DNA of 64,000 nucleotides, taken from Capitulum mitella. Lineage: Eukaryota > Arthropoda > Thecostraca > Pollicipedomorpha > Pollicipedidae. The position numbers and the translations under genes are program-made. Shown one piece after another: positions 24,341 to 36,625 of this stretch; within the stretch, counting starts at the first letter, position 1; the number at the start of each line of letters is the position of its first letter. The stretch spans positions 17,710,903-17,774,902 of the forward strand of contig CP099845.1 of NCBI GenBank assembly GCA_030062745.1, written 5' to 3'. The notes beneath the pieces are model-generated. The model ran no database searches. It saw only the letters and a list, made by a program, of their open reading frames with translations, and was not told where the DNA came from.

Positions 24341-27300
24341 CGCGCTGGTGGCCTTCTGAGAAAAATTATCTTCCGGTCGTCATCAACTGGGTGGTCTAAG
24401 TCCAACTCATCAAGGTCAATGAAGGTCAAACGTCCATCAAGTGGCGTCTCTCTCTTTTTCCGGACCTACAGTTCCACTTTTTCGGCGTAAGCTTGGCACC
24501 ATATCGAACACTGAATGGCGACTGACCTTTCTAAGGTCAAGTGAGACCACTTATCTGTCATCACTTTGAAACCACTTTGAAAGCGTCTAAGGACATTTTT
24601 TGTAATGCTGATTTCAATAATAGTAGCGCAGCAATGTTTGCCTCTCCCCAAGACCAGAGCTCTAGTTTGCGATAATACGGCCAGATTTTGACACTATCAT
24701 TGTTAGTAAATATGACAGTGATGTCCGATGATTTATTGAGCTAGCTTCGACCCGATGGAAAAGGCAAACACTAGCTGCAACGACTGACCAGTTTTAAAAC
24801 CAAGTTGTTACAAAAGCATGGTTTACAGGCCGTTTTACTCTAAACTACTACACGATGATGGAGGAGACCGCAAAGGATACGCTTCTCTCTTTCACTACGA
24901 CTTCAGAGGTCGCCAGGTGACCAGAAGTCGAGTCAGGTATCATCAGGATACAGAAGAAATGAGCTCATCTCTTGTTTTTGTTTTGTTGCTCTGTCCCAAT
25001 CATGAGCGAAAGGCACACGAGGGTGCCAGCCCCCCCCCCTCGTCGTTCGGTGCGTAAGTGAAACTCCCTACGTCCGGGGAGACTGGGTTAACAGGTTTTT
25101 CGACGTAAATTTCCATTATATTTGAGAAATCGCGACACAGCGTTTGAGAAGCCATCACTTTGGTGAAGTCATGGATGGTCTGCATTTCTCTCTCGCGACA
25201 TTTGCCTTTCCGCGAGTTACGCCACAGTCGCAGAAGTACGGAGACTTCAGCGGAGACATTGTATCATGGAAGCCACATATGCAAGATAATATTGCATATT
25301 TTGGGCCTAAAGGGGCCCATATGTATTTTGTACAGATGTGTATTGTATACAAGCATGTCTTTTGTGGATTGTACCTTGGTATGACTTGATACGTTGCCTC
25401 GCCTTGTGCAAGGGAGACGCCCTTGCTCTCTATGGAGCTAAAACTGCTCTGACTATGGGCGACAGCAGTTCAGTCATTTCCTCCCATCCTAGCCTGTTGA
25501 AGACACTTAAAAACAAAATAAATACGAACCATGTTGAGCTGCGGAAAAGTCATCAGTAAACAGCAGCTTGTGTCCAGAACACAGCTGACGCTAAAATCCC
25601 CTGACACGAATTCGAATCCCAGAATGAGTACGGGTGACCGACAGGAGAATCTACAAATTCGACATTTTCCGTAACGCATCTACCATAAAGGTACTTAAGG
25701 AACTATGTTCCGCACTTTTGTTTAATCCGTGGTTAAAATATCCTGGAAGTATTATCATGCCATTAATACCCAAACAGATATTCTAAAAGTAACACCATTA
25801 GCATTCAAAGCGGTACTTGTTAGTTCTGGATCGCAATATGTATTGATAACCGCCGTTGTGAGAGAGGGTGAGGCGACGGTAAACACAGCGAAGACCTCTT
25901 TCTGACCTCCATCTTGTTGTAAAGATAACATTTTACTTATGCGAAAAACGTTTCCCCCATTTTTTAGTTGTTCTTATGCTCTGAAAAAGTATCCAGCACT
26001 GAACTGTAACGACGCGGTGTCGTGCCACCCGTGCGAACAGCATCGGCTTACACCCATCGCCACCCGTTGTTAAGGGGCCCACCTTCCCAGCAAGAGGCGT
26101 ACAAAAGGGATAGGTATAGCCAATTTAGAACTGATCATCAGCAAGACGCCACAAAAGAAAATATAAATATTTAAAGCTCTGCCACATTTTTCTTGCCGGA
26201 AAGTGTTCACTGCCAGCATTTCATGTCTGCATACGCCTTATTGTCGCCGAGTTCTGTTCTGAGGAAAATGAGTTCCCAGTGGTTCCAGTAATCCTGGCGA
26301 GTTCTTTGAGTTGAATGCGAACTTAGTCACATATTCTGGTTTGAAACTGGGTGAGAAATGGTACATCCCTTCCCCTGTCTGTCATCAGCATGCTATTTTT
26401 ACTGATGTTGGAACTTGTTAGCCGCTGTCCTTCTGGTTTGTCTCTTTGTGAATGGCTTTCAAAAAACGTTCGACAGCTAACGTTATCTCAGTTTTTCCTG
26501 TGGTGCTTGTTCCCGGCCATTGGTAATTAAAAAGCTTGTTAAATCGAAAACACTGGTGAAGTGCAGATTTACAAAACGTTCTTGCACTCGGTACCAGATA
26601 CTTGTCACCGGCCAGCTTGTATTCACTGTTACCGAGCGGTAACACCATCTCAGAATACATGTCGGCGTAGCCGCTCGATCAAACACGCTGTCGAGAGGTC
26701 ACGAAAGGTCACTGATCCCGGACATGCTGCGTCGCTTGCGACGTCGGACTGAATCTCGGTCAGCCTCGGTCAATATGCCACAGGCAAGCAAGAGTGGCAT
26801 GAAATGGCGCCGGACTGGTCTGTCGTCGCAGTCGCGGCCTGGGATGGGCGGCTAATGGCGACGCGTGGACCCAGCCCTGGTCCCATGAAGTTGCTCTAGT
26901 GTCCCTCGTGGGCCCAATCCCAGCCCTGTTGTTTGTGAGTGATAGATTCAGTTTCTCTCCCTCTTGCGTTTTTATTCCGCTGTGAAGCTGATTTTGGGCC
27001 TCCGCATACCAGATTTTAGAGGCCTCTCGTAGAAAAGCCAAACCGAGGATACTCTCTCCACAGCAGTTTTTGGTCTCATGCAGCATCTAAGAAGGACCTG
27101 TTAAAACGGACGTAACGTAGGCTGACACAAACACTTCATGGAAGGCTGGAAAACCCTCCGGTCCAGATCTCCCGCCGAATTTTGCGTTCCAAGGCACCTG
27201 TGAGGGCATTGGTTACACTCATCGACTGACCCTGGCAGACACGATACGTCCGTCATCGAGCTGCAGCATACCTCCAGTGCCACTCTTGCATTCGCCGCGC

Positions 27301-28020
27301 GCATGGTCCTGTCATTTTCTACACCATCAGCTGCATAAAAATCAGGAGGGCAGCCGCCAGTTACAGACACGTGCGCAGTTCTGAAGTTGGTGGGCTAAGC
27401 CGCGAGGTCGGTGAATGGGGCTCGTACGCCGGAGACGGCATCACCTCAGGCCCCACGACGGTGCCGTGTGGCAGGCTTGGCGAAACGCAGAGACCTTTTA
27501 AAACTTTACGGTTTGCCCAGTCTTGTCCCTTGGACATCGTATTCCGTTCCTCCGTGAGCGACCATGTCTGTCGCTACGGCGCAAGCAGCTGCTGGCGGCT
27601 CGGGAACCTTACACAGTAGCACTTGCCAGTCCTGCTCTGGTGACAAAATCATTGCAGATGATAAAACACTACTATTTCTGAGCTTATAATCACATCCTAC
27701 ACCAGTATGCAAGGCATCAAAGATCAGGTGATGACGAGACTGCGTGGCCTAGGTTGAGCTCAGGACAACGTTTGCAAAAGTATGTTTTTCATTGCAAAAG
27801 AAATACATTAGGTATTACATACAGCTGAACTCCCGACAACCTTACCATATTAATCCGGCACAGCCTGGCGTGTTTTTATACCCGCGACCGCCTGGGGGTG
27901 TCAAAAAGGACACTACCCCATTATCTCAGGATCTTACCGTCGGATCTGAACCGGTCTACCACCAATCGATAGCCCCGAGTCTTGCGAATCGGAATTTTTA
28001 TTTGTTATCTCTGGTGACGT
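24341..28020. other. Long unassigned stretch
   Basis: Mostly unique-looking non-coding sequence. From 26,700 to 27,620 GC content is higher and both strands hold short frames (for example minus 27,712-27,506 and 27,370-27,101), but none shows a domain I recognise. A solitary CCGGGG...GGGTTAAC phrase near 25,073-25,088 resembles the tip of a TTAA-type element, without a visible partner. No supported gene. Confidence 0.35.
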
Positions 28021-28128
28021 AACTGATGACGTTACAGGTCACGTAAAAGGAGCAGACAGAGCAGATTTAATTATCACGAAATGTCATTTCATGTCATGTC
28101 CGTACCTGACGCAATTAAGAATCCCGGG
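28021..28128 (+). repeat. Inverted-repeat arm (left) of an older element interrupted by family B
   Basis: The arm contains GGAGCAGACAGAGCAGAT and CACGAAATGTCATTTC, then an AATTAAG site whose TTAA is at 28,115-28,118. Its reverse complement matches 29,820-29,729 and continues across the family B insertion to 28,471-28,483. Identity is high through the central 60 bases, with small indels. Confidence 0.75.
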
Positions 28129-28483
28129 AAAACCGACACCTGTTCGTACATCATATCCGCAATACTGGCCTTACAGCCTTCAGCTAGGTATCAAACGAAA
28201 CGTCACGACCGTCCGCATCAGAAGCATGCCAGAATGTTAGAAAATGTGAGATCAAGGTCAGTCTAGGTCAGGCTAGATTTTGGTCTTACTTTGGATTGCC
28301 AAAGATCGATACTTATACGGGGCCGTTTTGATCTAAGTGGCGAAAAAGAGGAAAGTGAAACCTGCTTATGATCAGTTTTGCACTATCTTCTTTCCATCCC
28401 GCTAACGTTATTCTAGGTGAGGTCAGATAAGGTTGTATTACTCTGCCTAACAAAGAGCAATAATTACTGGCCGGGGTTCTTAA

Positions 28484-29728
28484 TCCGCCCCCGACTGGCG
28501 GGGGGGGGGGGGCGGTTGACCGCTCCCCCTGAAGTTTCTCTAGAATTGCAAGACAACGAACAAACATAGCGCCATGAATCTTCGTGCGCCTTTTTCTTAA
28601 TCATTTTTACTTTGTGCCAAAGTTTTTACCTCAGGTTAAGTCAGGTGTCTGACCTAGGTCAGGTCAAACGGGCCTATGTCCAAAAAAAGCTTAGCGCCCC
28701 GTAATTCCCCGTGTCGGAAAACAAAATGTCACAATACTACTTTCAGGGATTAGTCATCTTGATAGATGCAACAAATCTGCCATCTCAGATTTTTCGGAAT
28801 TTTCTGGGTCACTGACCTAAGGTCAAGCCCATTTTAAGGACATGCCGTTTTTTCGGAAAATGCTGGAGTTTTCCAGGACATTTTCAATGTGGGGAGAAGC
28901 AGACATCTAGTTACCGTCATTGGGCAAAGTATCAATGACTTCCAGCCATTGACCTGCGTTCAAGTCACGAATAACTGTTACGAGCCAAAATGTACCATCA
29001 AAATCGGCGAAGAATTGCTCAGAATGGGTAGAAAATAGCAGAACTGGCTTGCACAGACGTAAGTAATACCAAGAACCCCAAAAATCTAAAAAATTGGATA
29101 TTTTGGAAATAAACAGGCTCTCGGGAATAAAGCTCCGCCATTTGTGTACATTGGTAACTAATGGATTTTTTCCAAAATTTAAACATGAGAAACCATCACG
29201 AGGACCACTAAGATCAATTAAATTTAAATGGATAGGCTTATGTCGCAAAAATAAAGGAACACTAAAATAAGTTTCCGTCAAAGGCTTACTGCGTACGGCT
29301 ACGGCGCCCACCGACAACCGGAGTGAAAACTGCCGTGTCTTTAACTCAACGTTTCTGCTTATATATTGAAGATATCTGAGAAATGAGACGTGTATCGGCA
29401 TCTGCGGACTTTTACTCGTGCGTTGGTGCCTTTACCCATGCGTTATTAGTCACAAGCCTTGAGATTCAGGCCGTTTCTCGGTCTCATGCAGTCGGCCACG
29501 AGAAAATATGTTTAGGACGTAAATTGCTCACATTCTATCTAAAACTAAAAATGAGACCGGTTTCGAGCTCTACTCGTCACAAGCTTTTCAACCGTGTGCT
29601 TATTTTTATCGTGCAACCAACCGTTCGTTAGTTAGTTCGACTGTTTAGTTAGTTCGACTGGGGGGCGGTCAACCGCCCCCCTCCCCCCAGTCGGACGTGA
29701 TCGTCGCTGACCGACGGTTGTGGGCGGC
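28484..29728 (+). mobile_element. Family B element, full copy 1 (piggyBac-like, non-autonomous)
   Basis: A 1,245 bp unit with TTAA at 28,480-28,483 and 29,729-29,732. The left end reads TCCGCCCCCGACTGG then a G run. The right end carries the same GACTGGGGGG block, but set back from the tip by a longer spacer (CCGACGGTTGTGGGCGG at the tip). The body is colinear with the copies at 46.3 and 56.2 kb. A short duplication of TTTAGTTAGTTCGACTG occurs near 29,630-29,660. No transposase frame is present; the minus-strand frame at 29,401-28,907 has no recognisable domain. Confidence 0.85.
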
Positions 29729-29820
29729 TTAATTGCGCAAGTACGGAAATGAAATGACATTTCGCGATAATTAATTCTGTTCTGTCTGCTCCTTATCAGG
29801 TCAAGGTAACGCCAGGTCAG
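29729..29820 (-). repeat. Inverted-repeat arm (right) of the interrupted element
   Basis: Reverse complement of the left arm at 28,021-28,119. It begins exactly at the TTAA duplicated by family B copy 1 and contains ATTAATTCTGTTCTGTCTGC and GACATTTCGCG. Confidence 0.75.
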
Positions 29821-31852
29821 AACAGACAGCCATTTTTTGTCTTCTGACTACACTGTAAACTCATTCCGACGATGCTAAGTTTTTTTAACCACGAGCCATT
29901 GTTACAAATACAAACATTTGGGTTGTCAGCACACGAGTAACTAGTAAAGAAACAACCCAAAGACTTGTCATCATCACCATCGCCTTGCTTTGTGTAAGTA
30001 AAATGAACAATGAAAAAGGAGTCCATCGTAAAAATAACAAGGATCTTCGTCGTAAGTGTAAAACGAGCTAAACATTATTGGCGCATAAGGGACGTCTAGG
30101 TGCTCGTCAAGAACACGAACTACATGAGCTCGTTGACAGGTGACGAAAGGAACGTCCACGTGGATTTCGCGTGTTAGTCATGACAAAGAGCAGCGTTTAC
30201 AGCTGAGCAGCGGTAAAGCTTTCCGCCAGAATTCAAACACAGTTTTCTAAGACGCCATTTTAGAAACAAGCAGACGTGCAGTGCTCCAGCGCGCTGCCAG
30301 TGTTCGGATATGGTAACTGTCCGGTACATTTTGTGATGTTTTTTTGTTCGGATGTACTGTGAGAAGCATATGCATATTTTGATGGGCTTTACCAATGTCA
30401 AAGTGTATTATGGCTAAGATTTAACGGCCATTGGGTCAAATACAACAGTAGATCATCTCAGATTAATGTTTCGCGCGACGTTTTCGACGCACTTAACCGT
30501 TGCTCCCCAATAAGGCAAGCACAGGTGAGTGCACACTCACAGAAAGTTGGGTTACTTTGCAGATGACAGACATGATGCGCTGGGATGATGATGGGTTTGT
30601 TGTCCAAAAATTGCTTATCAGTATGAGATTTATAGTAGGTAGTTCGTGTATACATAAAATGCCTACTCTATGTGCCATAGGTACAGAGACGAAGATTGTT
30701 ATGGAAAAGCTTTATACCGTATGCTGTATGCCTCTGACCCATGAATGTACCTTAATTCTGGTTTGCTTATTAATGCCATTTTTTTGGAAATGCTTGCAAA
30801 ATTCAACCTTACCTCACCTGTCTCCATGTGCTTTTTGACTGGGAAATGAAGCTAACACTGGTATCCTGCTTGCCAACACGCACCATAAGCAGCCGATGGC
30901 AGACCGTACCATGCTGTTTTTTGCAGAACGAACAATGGCAAAACATCCAAAGCATCCAGGTTCTCAAATTTTGTTGCATGAAACAGGGATTTTGTAACCA
31001 AACAGCATAAGTTAGAAGGTATAACCAAATCTTTGCAGGGCTGTGCTGAAATTTCGTCCCAAACATTACATTTGATGGCGTGCGGCAATTCTGGCAACTT
31101 TTCCTTTCATATAGCCAAAATTCCGTGTATCCGAACCTGTTAATATTTCAACCCTTAAACGTTTCGACTTTTCGGGACTGGCAGATTTTGACTTCTCGGG
31201 ACTGGCAGATTTAGTTCTATATGTCTATGCCAGGAATTTTATATAATCAGAATTTATACATGAAAATTTCCCTGAATATTTATTTCTTGGCAGGTGGGTT
31301 GCAGCTGGACTGAATGGACTGAATAACAAACAAAATGGACTGAATAAATTCAGTACGTTGTGTGATCCATCCCAACACCATGAATTTAGCCTGGATTAAT
31401 TGTGCATGCTGAGTTTTATATCACGTGGTGCTCCAGCACCACCTTAAACAAACAGCAACACCTAGCAAAATATAGCACCACCTAGAAAAAGCACCACGTG
31501 CCACACATATGACACTGTGCAATGTGGTGCGAAAAGCTGTTTACTTTTTTGTTGGCCACACAAATTATGTATTTCTCCAATCTTTTCGGCTGAAATAGTA
31601 AGAAGTACATATTAACATTGCACTTCAGGCATCATAAATTATGATAGCTTTATAATTGTGATAGCTTCTCCATAATATAAGCCCTAGGCCAAAACCTTAC
31701 TGTGGACCGAAATTTGAGTTAGTTTTGTATATTCTAGGGTGGTTCTAAAAACTTACGGGCATATTCAAGAATTTTGGGGAAGTTGTGTAAAAATAAAGGT
31801 CTCCTGGGACTTCATATCTGCCAGAACTGGTGCTGCACAGCACGTAGCTTAC
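29821..31852. other. Unassigned stretch
   Basis: AT-leaning unique-looking sequence with short frames only. Around 31,170-31,215 a phrase near CGGGACTGGCAGATTT occurs twice in tandem. No gene recognised. Confidence 0.35.
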
Positions 31853-31856
31853 TGAA

Positions 31857-32127
31857 GTTTTGAGAACAGATTCTGATTTGGTTGGTACCTAGGATATCTG
31901 TCATACCTGAACCATTGTTTGCAGACTGGGATTTAGGTAAGTTATCGTCCAACAGTATAGATATTGGCTATCGCCAGGCAGCTAATGTTCATAAAGTTTT
32001 GGGAACAGATTCTGATTTGGTTGCTACCTAGGATGTCTGTCATACCTGAATCATTCTTTGCAGACTGGGAATTTAGGTAAGCTATCGCCCAGCAGTATAC
32101 ATATCGGCTATCGCCGGGCAGCTAATG
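31857..32127 (+). repeat. Two-copy tandem duplication, period about 139 bp
   Basis: GAACAGATTCTGATTTGGTT starts both units (about 31,863 and 32,002). Each unit ends in a GGCTATCGCC.GGCAGCTAATG block. Roughly nine-tenths identical by eye. Confidence 0.9.
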
Positions 32128-32454
32128 CATTAATAACCACGCCACATTAGCCTTCGGTACGACTTTCCACACATTTAAAGCAAAAAAGGGAGAGAATCAG
32201 CAGCAGCAAAACAACGCACAACATCACACGGAATTCAGTTTGGTCTCATTTGTGCCGTTATCAAGCGTCATTAAACAAATCGAGTTTAAAGCACTGCCAA
32301 ACCCATTTTAAGATTGTTAAATTCAAACGCATCATATTTTTCCCAAAGACGCTTGAATTCAAAAATCTCAGTTGTGCTGCCAGAACGTTAAAAACCGCAG
32401 AGTAGGCAAATGCACACACACCAATTACTCCTCGTCCGTCTATATATATATATT

Positions 32455-32496
<42 letters not shown>

Positions 32497-32937
32497 TATT
32501 GCAACAAGCGTGTCGATTTCTGTAAATGACTGGGGAGGGGACGAGGGCCCGACAACCTAACCTCCCTCAAAATGTGGGTTTCTCAACGGGTTAAGTCCAT
32601 TTTATTTTGACCAACGGAAATTTGGAAGTTTTTTGTTCCTGTTTATGGAATAGAAATCGTTTTTATTGTCATACTAGCGTGACCAGCCGGCCTATCGGTC
32701 GGCTCGTGCCCCCTAGTCCTCGCGCTTCGCGCTCGTCCCTGTACTCCCATGCAATGGGCCCCTAGCTCCAAATGGAATCCCCAAGGATTATGCGTTTCGC
32801 TCCAACCGCGCTTTGGTACGTTTCCCGCCCCGAGCATTGAAATCTTCATTTCGCGTTCGAATTTTGAATTCGAATCGAGTTTCCGCAGAGCAGCTGATTT
32901 AATTGACACTGGCAATGTCGCAGGATCGCGTTCCTTG
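32128..32937. other. Unassigned stretch with a (TA)n tract
   Basis: Non-coding apart from short frames. A TA-rich microsatellite with small interruptions spans 32,441-32,500. From 32,690 to 32,890 the base composition rises. Confidence 0.4.
32441..32500. repeat. (TA)n microsatellite, interrupted
   Basis: About 30 TA units with one TTT and one TG interruption. Confidence 0.95.
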
Positions 32938-33220
32938 CGTTATTGCCAACAAACGGCTTCTGTTTGATGATCCAAACGTCCACAGTCTTATCTCCGCAAA
33001 GTCCTCACGCCAGCACCCTAGCACCGTTCGACAATCGCGCTCGGCGCTTCAGTCCGTTTCACGCGTGTTCGGTTTGACGCGACTTGCACGCTTCACAATG
33101 AACAGGCGGCTTTTGTTTGCTCAAAAAAACTTCTGCAGGCTCGTCTCCCTAAAATGTTCACGCCAACACGCACCACCATCGTTCAACAATCGTGCTTGGC
33201 GCTTAAGTCCGGTCCCAGTT
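32938..33220 (+). repeat. Two-copy tandem duplication, period about 154 bp, inside a 139-codon open frame
   Basis: Blocks near CGGCTTCTGTTTG, CTCACGCCAGCAC and CGTTCGACAATCGCGCT at 32,951-33,045 recur as CGGCTTTTGTTTG, TTCACGCCAACAC and CGTTCAACAATCGTGCT at about 33,106-33,200. The plus frame from 32,903 to 33,322 stays open through both units, giving NKRLLF and NRRLLF repeats. The protein is not recognised and may be chance. Confidence 0.7.
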
Positions 33221-33329
33221 AAACAGCTGATTGAGCTGCTTCCACCACTGCTCTACAGTTGTGCTGTGCGCTCACATGACGGTCTCTGTCCATTTAGTCT
33301 CTCCATGCGTAACGAGATCTGATCGAAGC

Positions 33330-35210
33330 TGGCACTGTCAAACACACGCAGATGTTATCGTCTTTGGAGGCGTGAGGTCGGTGACGCCACCTTTCGTGTA
33401 TTTTTGTTTTTGTTTTGCTTGCTTTTTTGCCACAAAACGACAAATGTAACAGTCACACCAAATATCCAACATCGGGCGCATATACCCAGCGAACATGCTT
33501 ACGGTTACGGCATATGCAGCCACTATGAGTGAGGGTGAGGTAGAATTAGTCTCGGCCACCAGGTTATGTGGAAAATTGGACAATAGAGTAATTCATGTGA
33601 ATGAATGCAAAGTGGCTGCCAGCAACTTTGTTGCCGACAACTGTCAAGGCAAGTTGCAATAAGGCCTTGCAGGCCTACTTGCTGTCGGTTATTGGTTTAT
33701 TTAGAATGTCGGATCTGATGTGTTGCTGAAGTGTAACAGGAGACCGCGAAAAATCACTGCGAATTTCCAGCAGTTACCATTCAGTATTGCTCAAAGATAC
33801 TGGTATGATGCTGCAGATACTGGTATGAAAGTGGTTTACGTGTCAGCTTGGACTCAACCACGGACGACGACGCAGCGTCGTTCAGCACCATCAGATACCG
33901 TCTCAGGGAATTTTCGCATCACGTGTGGTTGGCTGAATTCAAACTTGAATGGGCGTGACGTTCGGGACAGAAGAAAAACATGCGCTGCTTTTGTGACCAG
34001 CCGACATAAAAAGCCGGGAATTATTTTTGACCGGAAATTCCAAAAAGTGGCTGTAGCGACGGGACCTTTGTGGAGATTTTGCCTCTTTCCCATCCACTGC
34101 CATGCGGTTAATGCTAAATGTTGTCCAAAGTTGGAGGAAGGGACAGCTGACCCTGCCCTTTCCAGTTCCTACATCTCTGAAAATTGGAGGTTTCGGAATA
34201 ATGTTATTCGTACCATTAGTGTTATTCGAACGTTACCTTGCGAAACTGTCTCTGGACATACCTCACTCTCCCCCGTCAACCAACACAATAACGCACACGA
34301 TACTCAACGCTGTCAGGTTCATAAGCTGGACATACATGCAGTTCGCACAAATAAACACCGGCAATCAACACACGCAGCAGACAGGGGAGCAGTGGAGCAT
34401 CATGACGAAAAGTGGTTAGTACGTTCGCGTCTTTACCGCAAGGTCCGCGCTTTGAGGCCAGCCGATGTGACATTTCGCATTCCTACACGGAGACGTCGTG
34501 AGAGGTCGAGCGCAATGACATGCTGCCACTGCGCACAGCGTCACGTTGGTGAAAGGAACGCGACATCCGTCGATGCATGAACGGCCAGTGGATAAAACCG
34601 CATCAAAAATGTCCGTAACGCACGAATATAAGATGCAGATTCTGCCAAATTTCAAAGAAGATAAACACAGATCGCCTGACGTTCTATGGAAAGGATCGGC
34701 TATAGTTCTACGACGATTATGTCGAACTACAGTTCCAGCGACTGCACCGATTGCACTCGGCATGGAAAAGCGTTGTGTCGATGCGGGGGGGCTGACGCCG
34801 ACAGGTTGAGCGAAAACTGCTCCGCAAAGATGAGCTCGCCGCCGCGGAGGTCAAGGCAACGAAATTCTGAAGGCATGTAAGGAACTGTAGGACGGTGGCT
34901 CATCCGCTATTCTATAGGTTTGACATAGATGTTCGCAGTTGGCTGTTTAACGGGAAGAATGGTTACAATCCACTGCGACCCTACCAATTTGGCAAAACAT
35001 AGTACCACCGAGTGCAAAGACTGCACCTGTCATGAAGAAACATTAAGTTGAGCAATGTGGCAGCTGCCATGGACGCGGCTGGGAGACGCCACGAAAGTCG
35101 GAATAAAAACTTGCAACGCACGTAAAGGGGAACGAAACAGGTCTTCCTGAACTCGACAATTTTCAACCGGACTGTGCAGTGCTGAGTGGAAAGAACTAAT
35201 CATAGGAAAA
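33330..35210. other. Stretch upstream of the Helitrons, no recognised gene
   Basis: Contains the longest single open frame in the window (33,720-34,580, separate entry) and short frames elsewhere. No recognisable domain or RNA gene. Confidence 0.35.
33720..34580 (+). CDS. Unrecognised 286-codon open frame (doubtful)
   Basis: The longest uninterrupted frame in the window. The predicted protein is basic, with many Arg, Thr, Ser and His and no evident membrane segment. A CxxC...H pair near the C-terminus (CCHCAQRH) could bind a metal but is not a recognised zinc finger. It matches no family I can name. Composition is even, and the opposite strand also has moderate frames, so chance openness is quite possible. 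It ends about 650 bases before the plus-strand Helitron fragment and could be part of that element's 5' region, but nothing shows this directly. Confidence 0.2.
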   Translation: MLLKCNRRPRKITANFQQLPFSIAQRYWYDAADTGMKVVYVSAWTQPRTTTQRRSAPSDTVSGNFRITCGWLNSNLNGRDVRDRRKTCAAFVTSRHKKPGIIFDRKFQKVAVATGPLWRFCLFPIHCHAVNAKCCPKLEEGTADPALSSSYISENWRFRNNVIRTISVIRTLPCETVSGHTSLSPVNQHNNAHDTQRCQVHKLDIHAVRTNKHRQSTHAADRGAVEHHDEKWLVRSRLYRKVRALRPADVTFRIPTRRRRERSSAMTCCHCAQRHVGERNATSVDA

Positions 35211-35254
35211 TGTGGCTAAAACGGAGACATCCATATCTTCTACGCTGAAAAACG

Positions 35255-36625
35255 AGCGGATCACGCCGGTGGCATCGTGGCTTGGAGAATGGCCGAGCGC
35301 GCCGCCCGACTTGAGCGCCGCAGAGTGGTCCGTGACCCCGCAGTGGAAGAGCAGCAAGCCGACGTCGTGGGCTCCGCGACCGACATCGGGACGCCAAGCG
35401 CGAATGCCGGCGCCATCGCGAAGATCCGGCAATGGTCGAACATGATGGTGAGCGCTGGCAGCGAACGGGGGATGCCGCGCACGGTAAACTTCTTGTTCCC
35501 GCGCGCGGCGCAGCGGCCCGAAGAAGTTTTCCCGGCCTAAAGGTTGTGGCGGCACACGACACCGGTCATTATCGGCCCAGTGCGCACCGCGATCCGCTGC
35601 GCTGGCCCGCCGAGCGCGCCACGTTGTGCTGCGCCGGCGGCATGGTGCTGCTCGACACGCCTCTGGAGGTACCGTGTACGCTGCGCGAGCTGTGGGTCGC
35701 CGACGCCAAGACGTTTCGCGCCAACATCCGCCGACTGAATCTGCGCTCGCTATCGCCCCGCAGACCGAGAGCGAGGTTTGTCTGCCCCGCGGAGGCTCCA
35801 CGTCCCCGGTGATCATCCAGGGGCAGCTGTATCACCGGCTGGGACCGCTGCGACCCGACGGACGCCCTCGTCATGCAGCGTTGCCTCCGTCGGTAGCTGA
35901 TGAGCCTGTAGGTGTGGCTGCGCCAGACGAACCACTGGCTTCAGGAGCTCATCATGACCAGCGAAGTGATGGACAGGGACGTCGAGCAATGGCGGCTCGT
36001 GATCAGTGCCGAGGTCCACCCTGCGGACCAGCGTCGGCACGGCTATAATGGCGCTGAGGGACTTGAGATAGGTGGCTGTGCTCATCGAGGACGAGTCAGC
36101 ACTTCCGTTCTTCTCGCACGGGAAGGATGGCTGGCGCGCCGATCTCCGTCACACACAGCTGAACGATACGGCGGGACGGCGGGACGGCGGCGGCTGCGCA
36201 CCGCGCAAGATCACCGCCACCAGGTGCGCCCGCGCCTGAACGACATTCTTCACCGCGCGTGCAGACTGGACAAGAGTAGGTCTCCACTCCAGTGTCGAGT
36301 GCCAGCGCCTGTTGCAGCACATGGACCCATAACACGTCTGCGGCGCCATGGCGGCCGACAGCGGCGCAGGAGGCCCTGCCCTGAGGCCGTCGCCTACCAC
36401 TAACGTTTGTGGTGCGCCACAACAGGAACAAAACGAGCGCCAGATCGCGACGCTCACCATCTTCGTCATCATCAGCGCCAGGTGGCCAGAAATCGGCGAG
36501 CCTGTGCTGCGCTCGCAATCACCGGAGGGCTGGCCGGACATCGCTGCCCTCGTCTTCCAGCCGAGGCCAAGACAACGGCTGGACGATTTCACCGCGATGC
36601 ACACTCGACGGCAGTGAGCTCATCA
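35255..36625 (+). pseudogene. Helitron copy 2: Rep N-terminal region, decayed and truncated
   Basis: Plus-strand remains of the same protein as the minus-strand Helitron at 43.2-41.1 kb, spread over several frames. In order: an Arg-rich start (AERAARLERRRVVRDPAV, about 35,285); the cysteine block ERATLCCAGGMVLLDT (about 35,605-35,655); QGQLYHRLGPLRPDG (about 35,817); NHWLQELIMTSEVMDRDVEQ (about 35,930); and IISARWPEIGEPVL...GWPDIAALVF (about 36,460-36,560), corresponding to FVTMTANPKWSEI...RPDIVA in the other copy. Each step needs a frame change, so it cannot be translated. The HUH nuclease and helicase are absent. Similarity is lost by about 36,625, shortly before the 3' end of the opposing copy. 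Confidence 0.75.

Noticed and set aside
25073-25088. Solitary GGGTTAAC end resembling a family A tip
   Set aside because: No partner end or matching body was found on either side.
25600-25630. A possible tRNA B box (TTCGAATCCC)
   Set aside because: No matching A box or acceptor stem at the right spacing.
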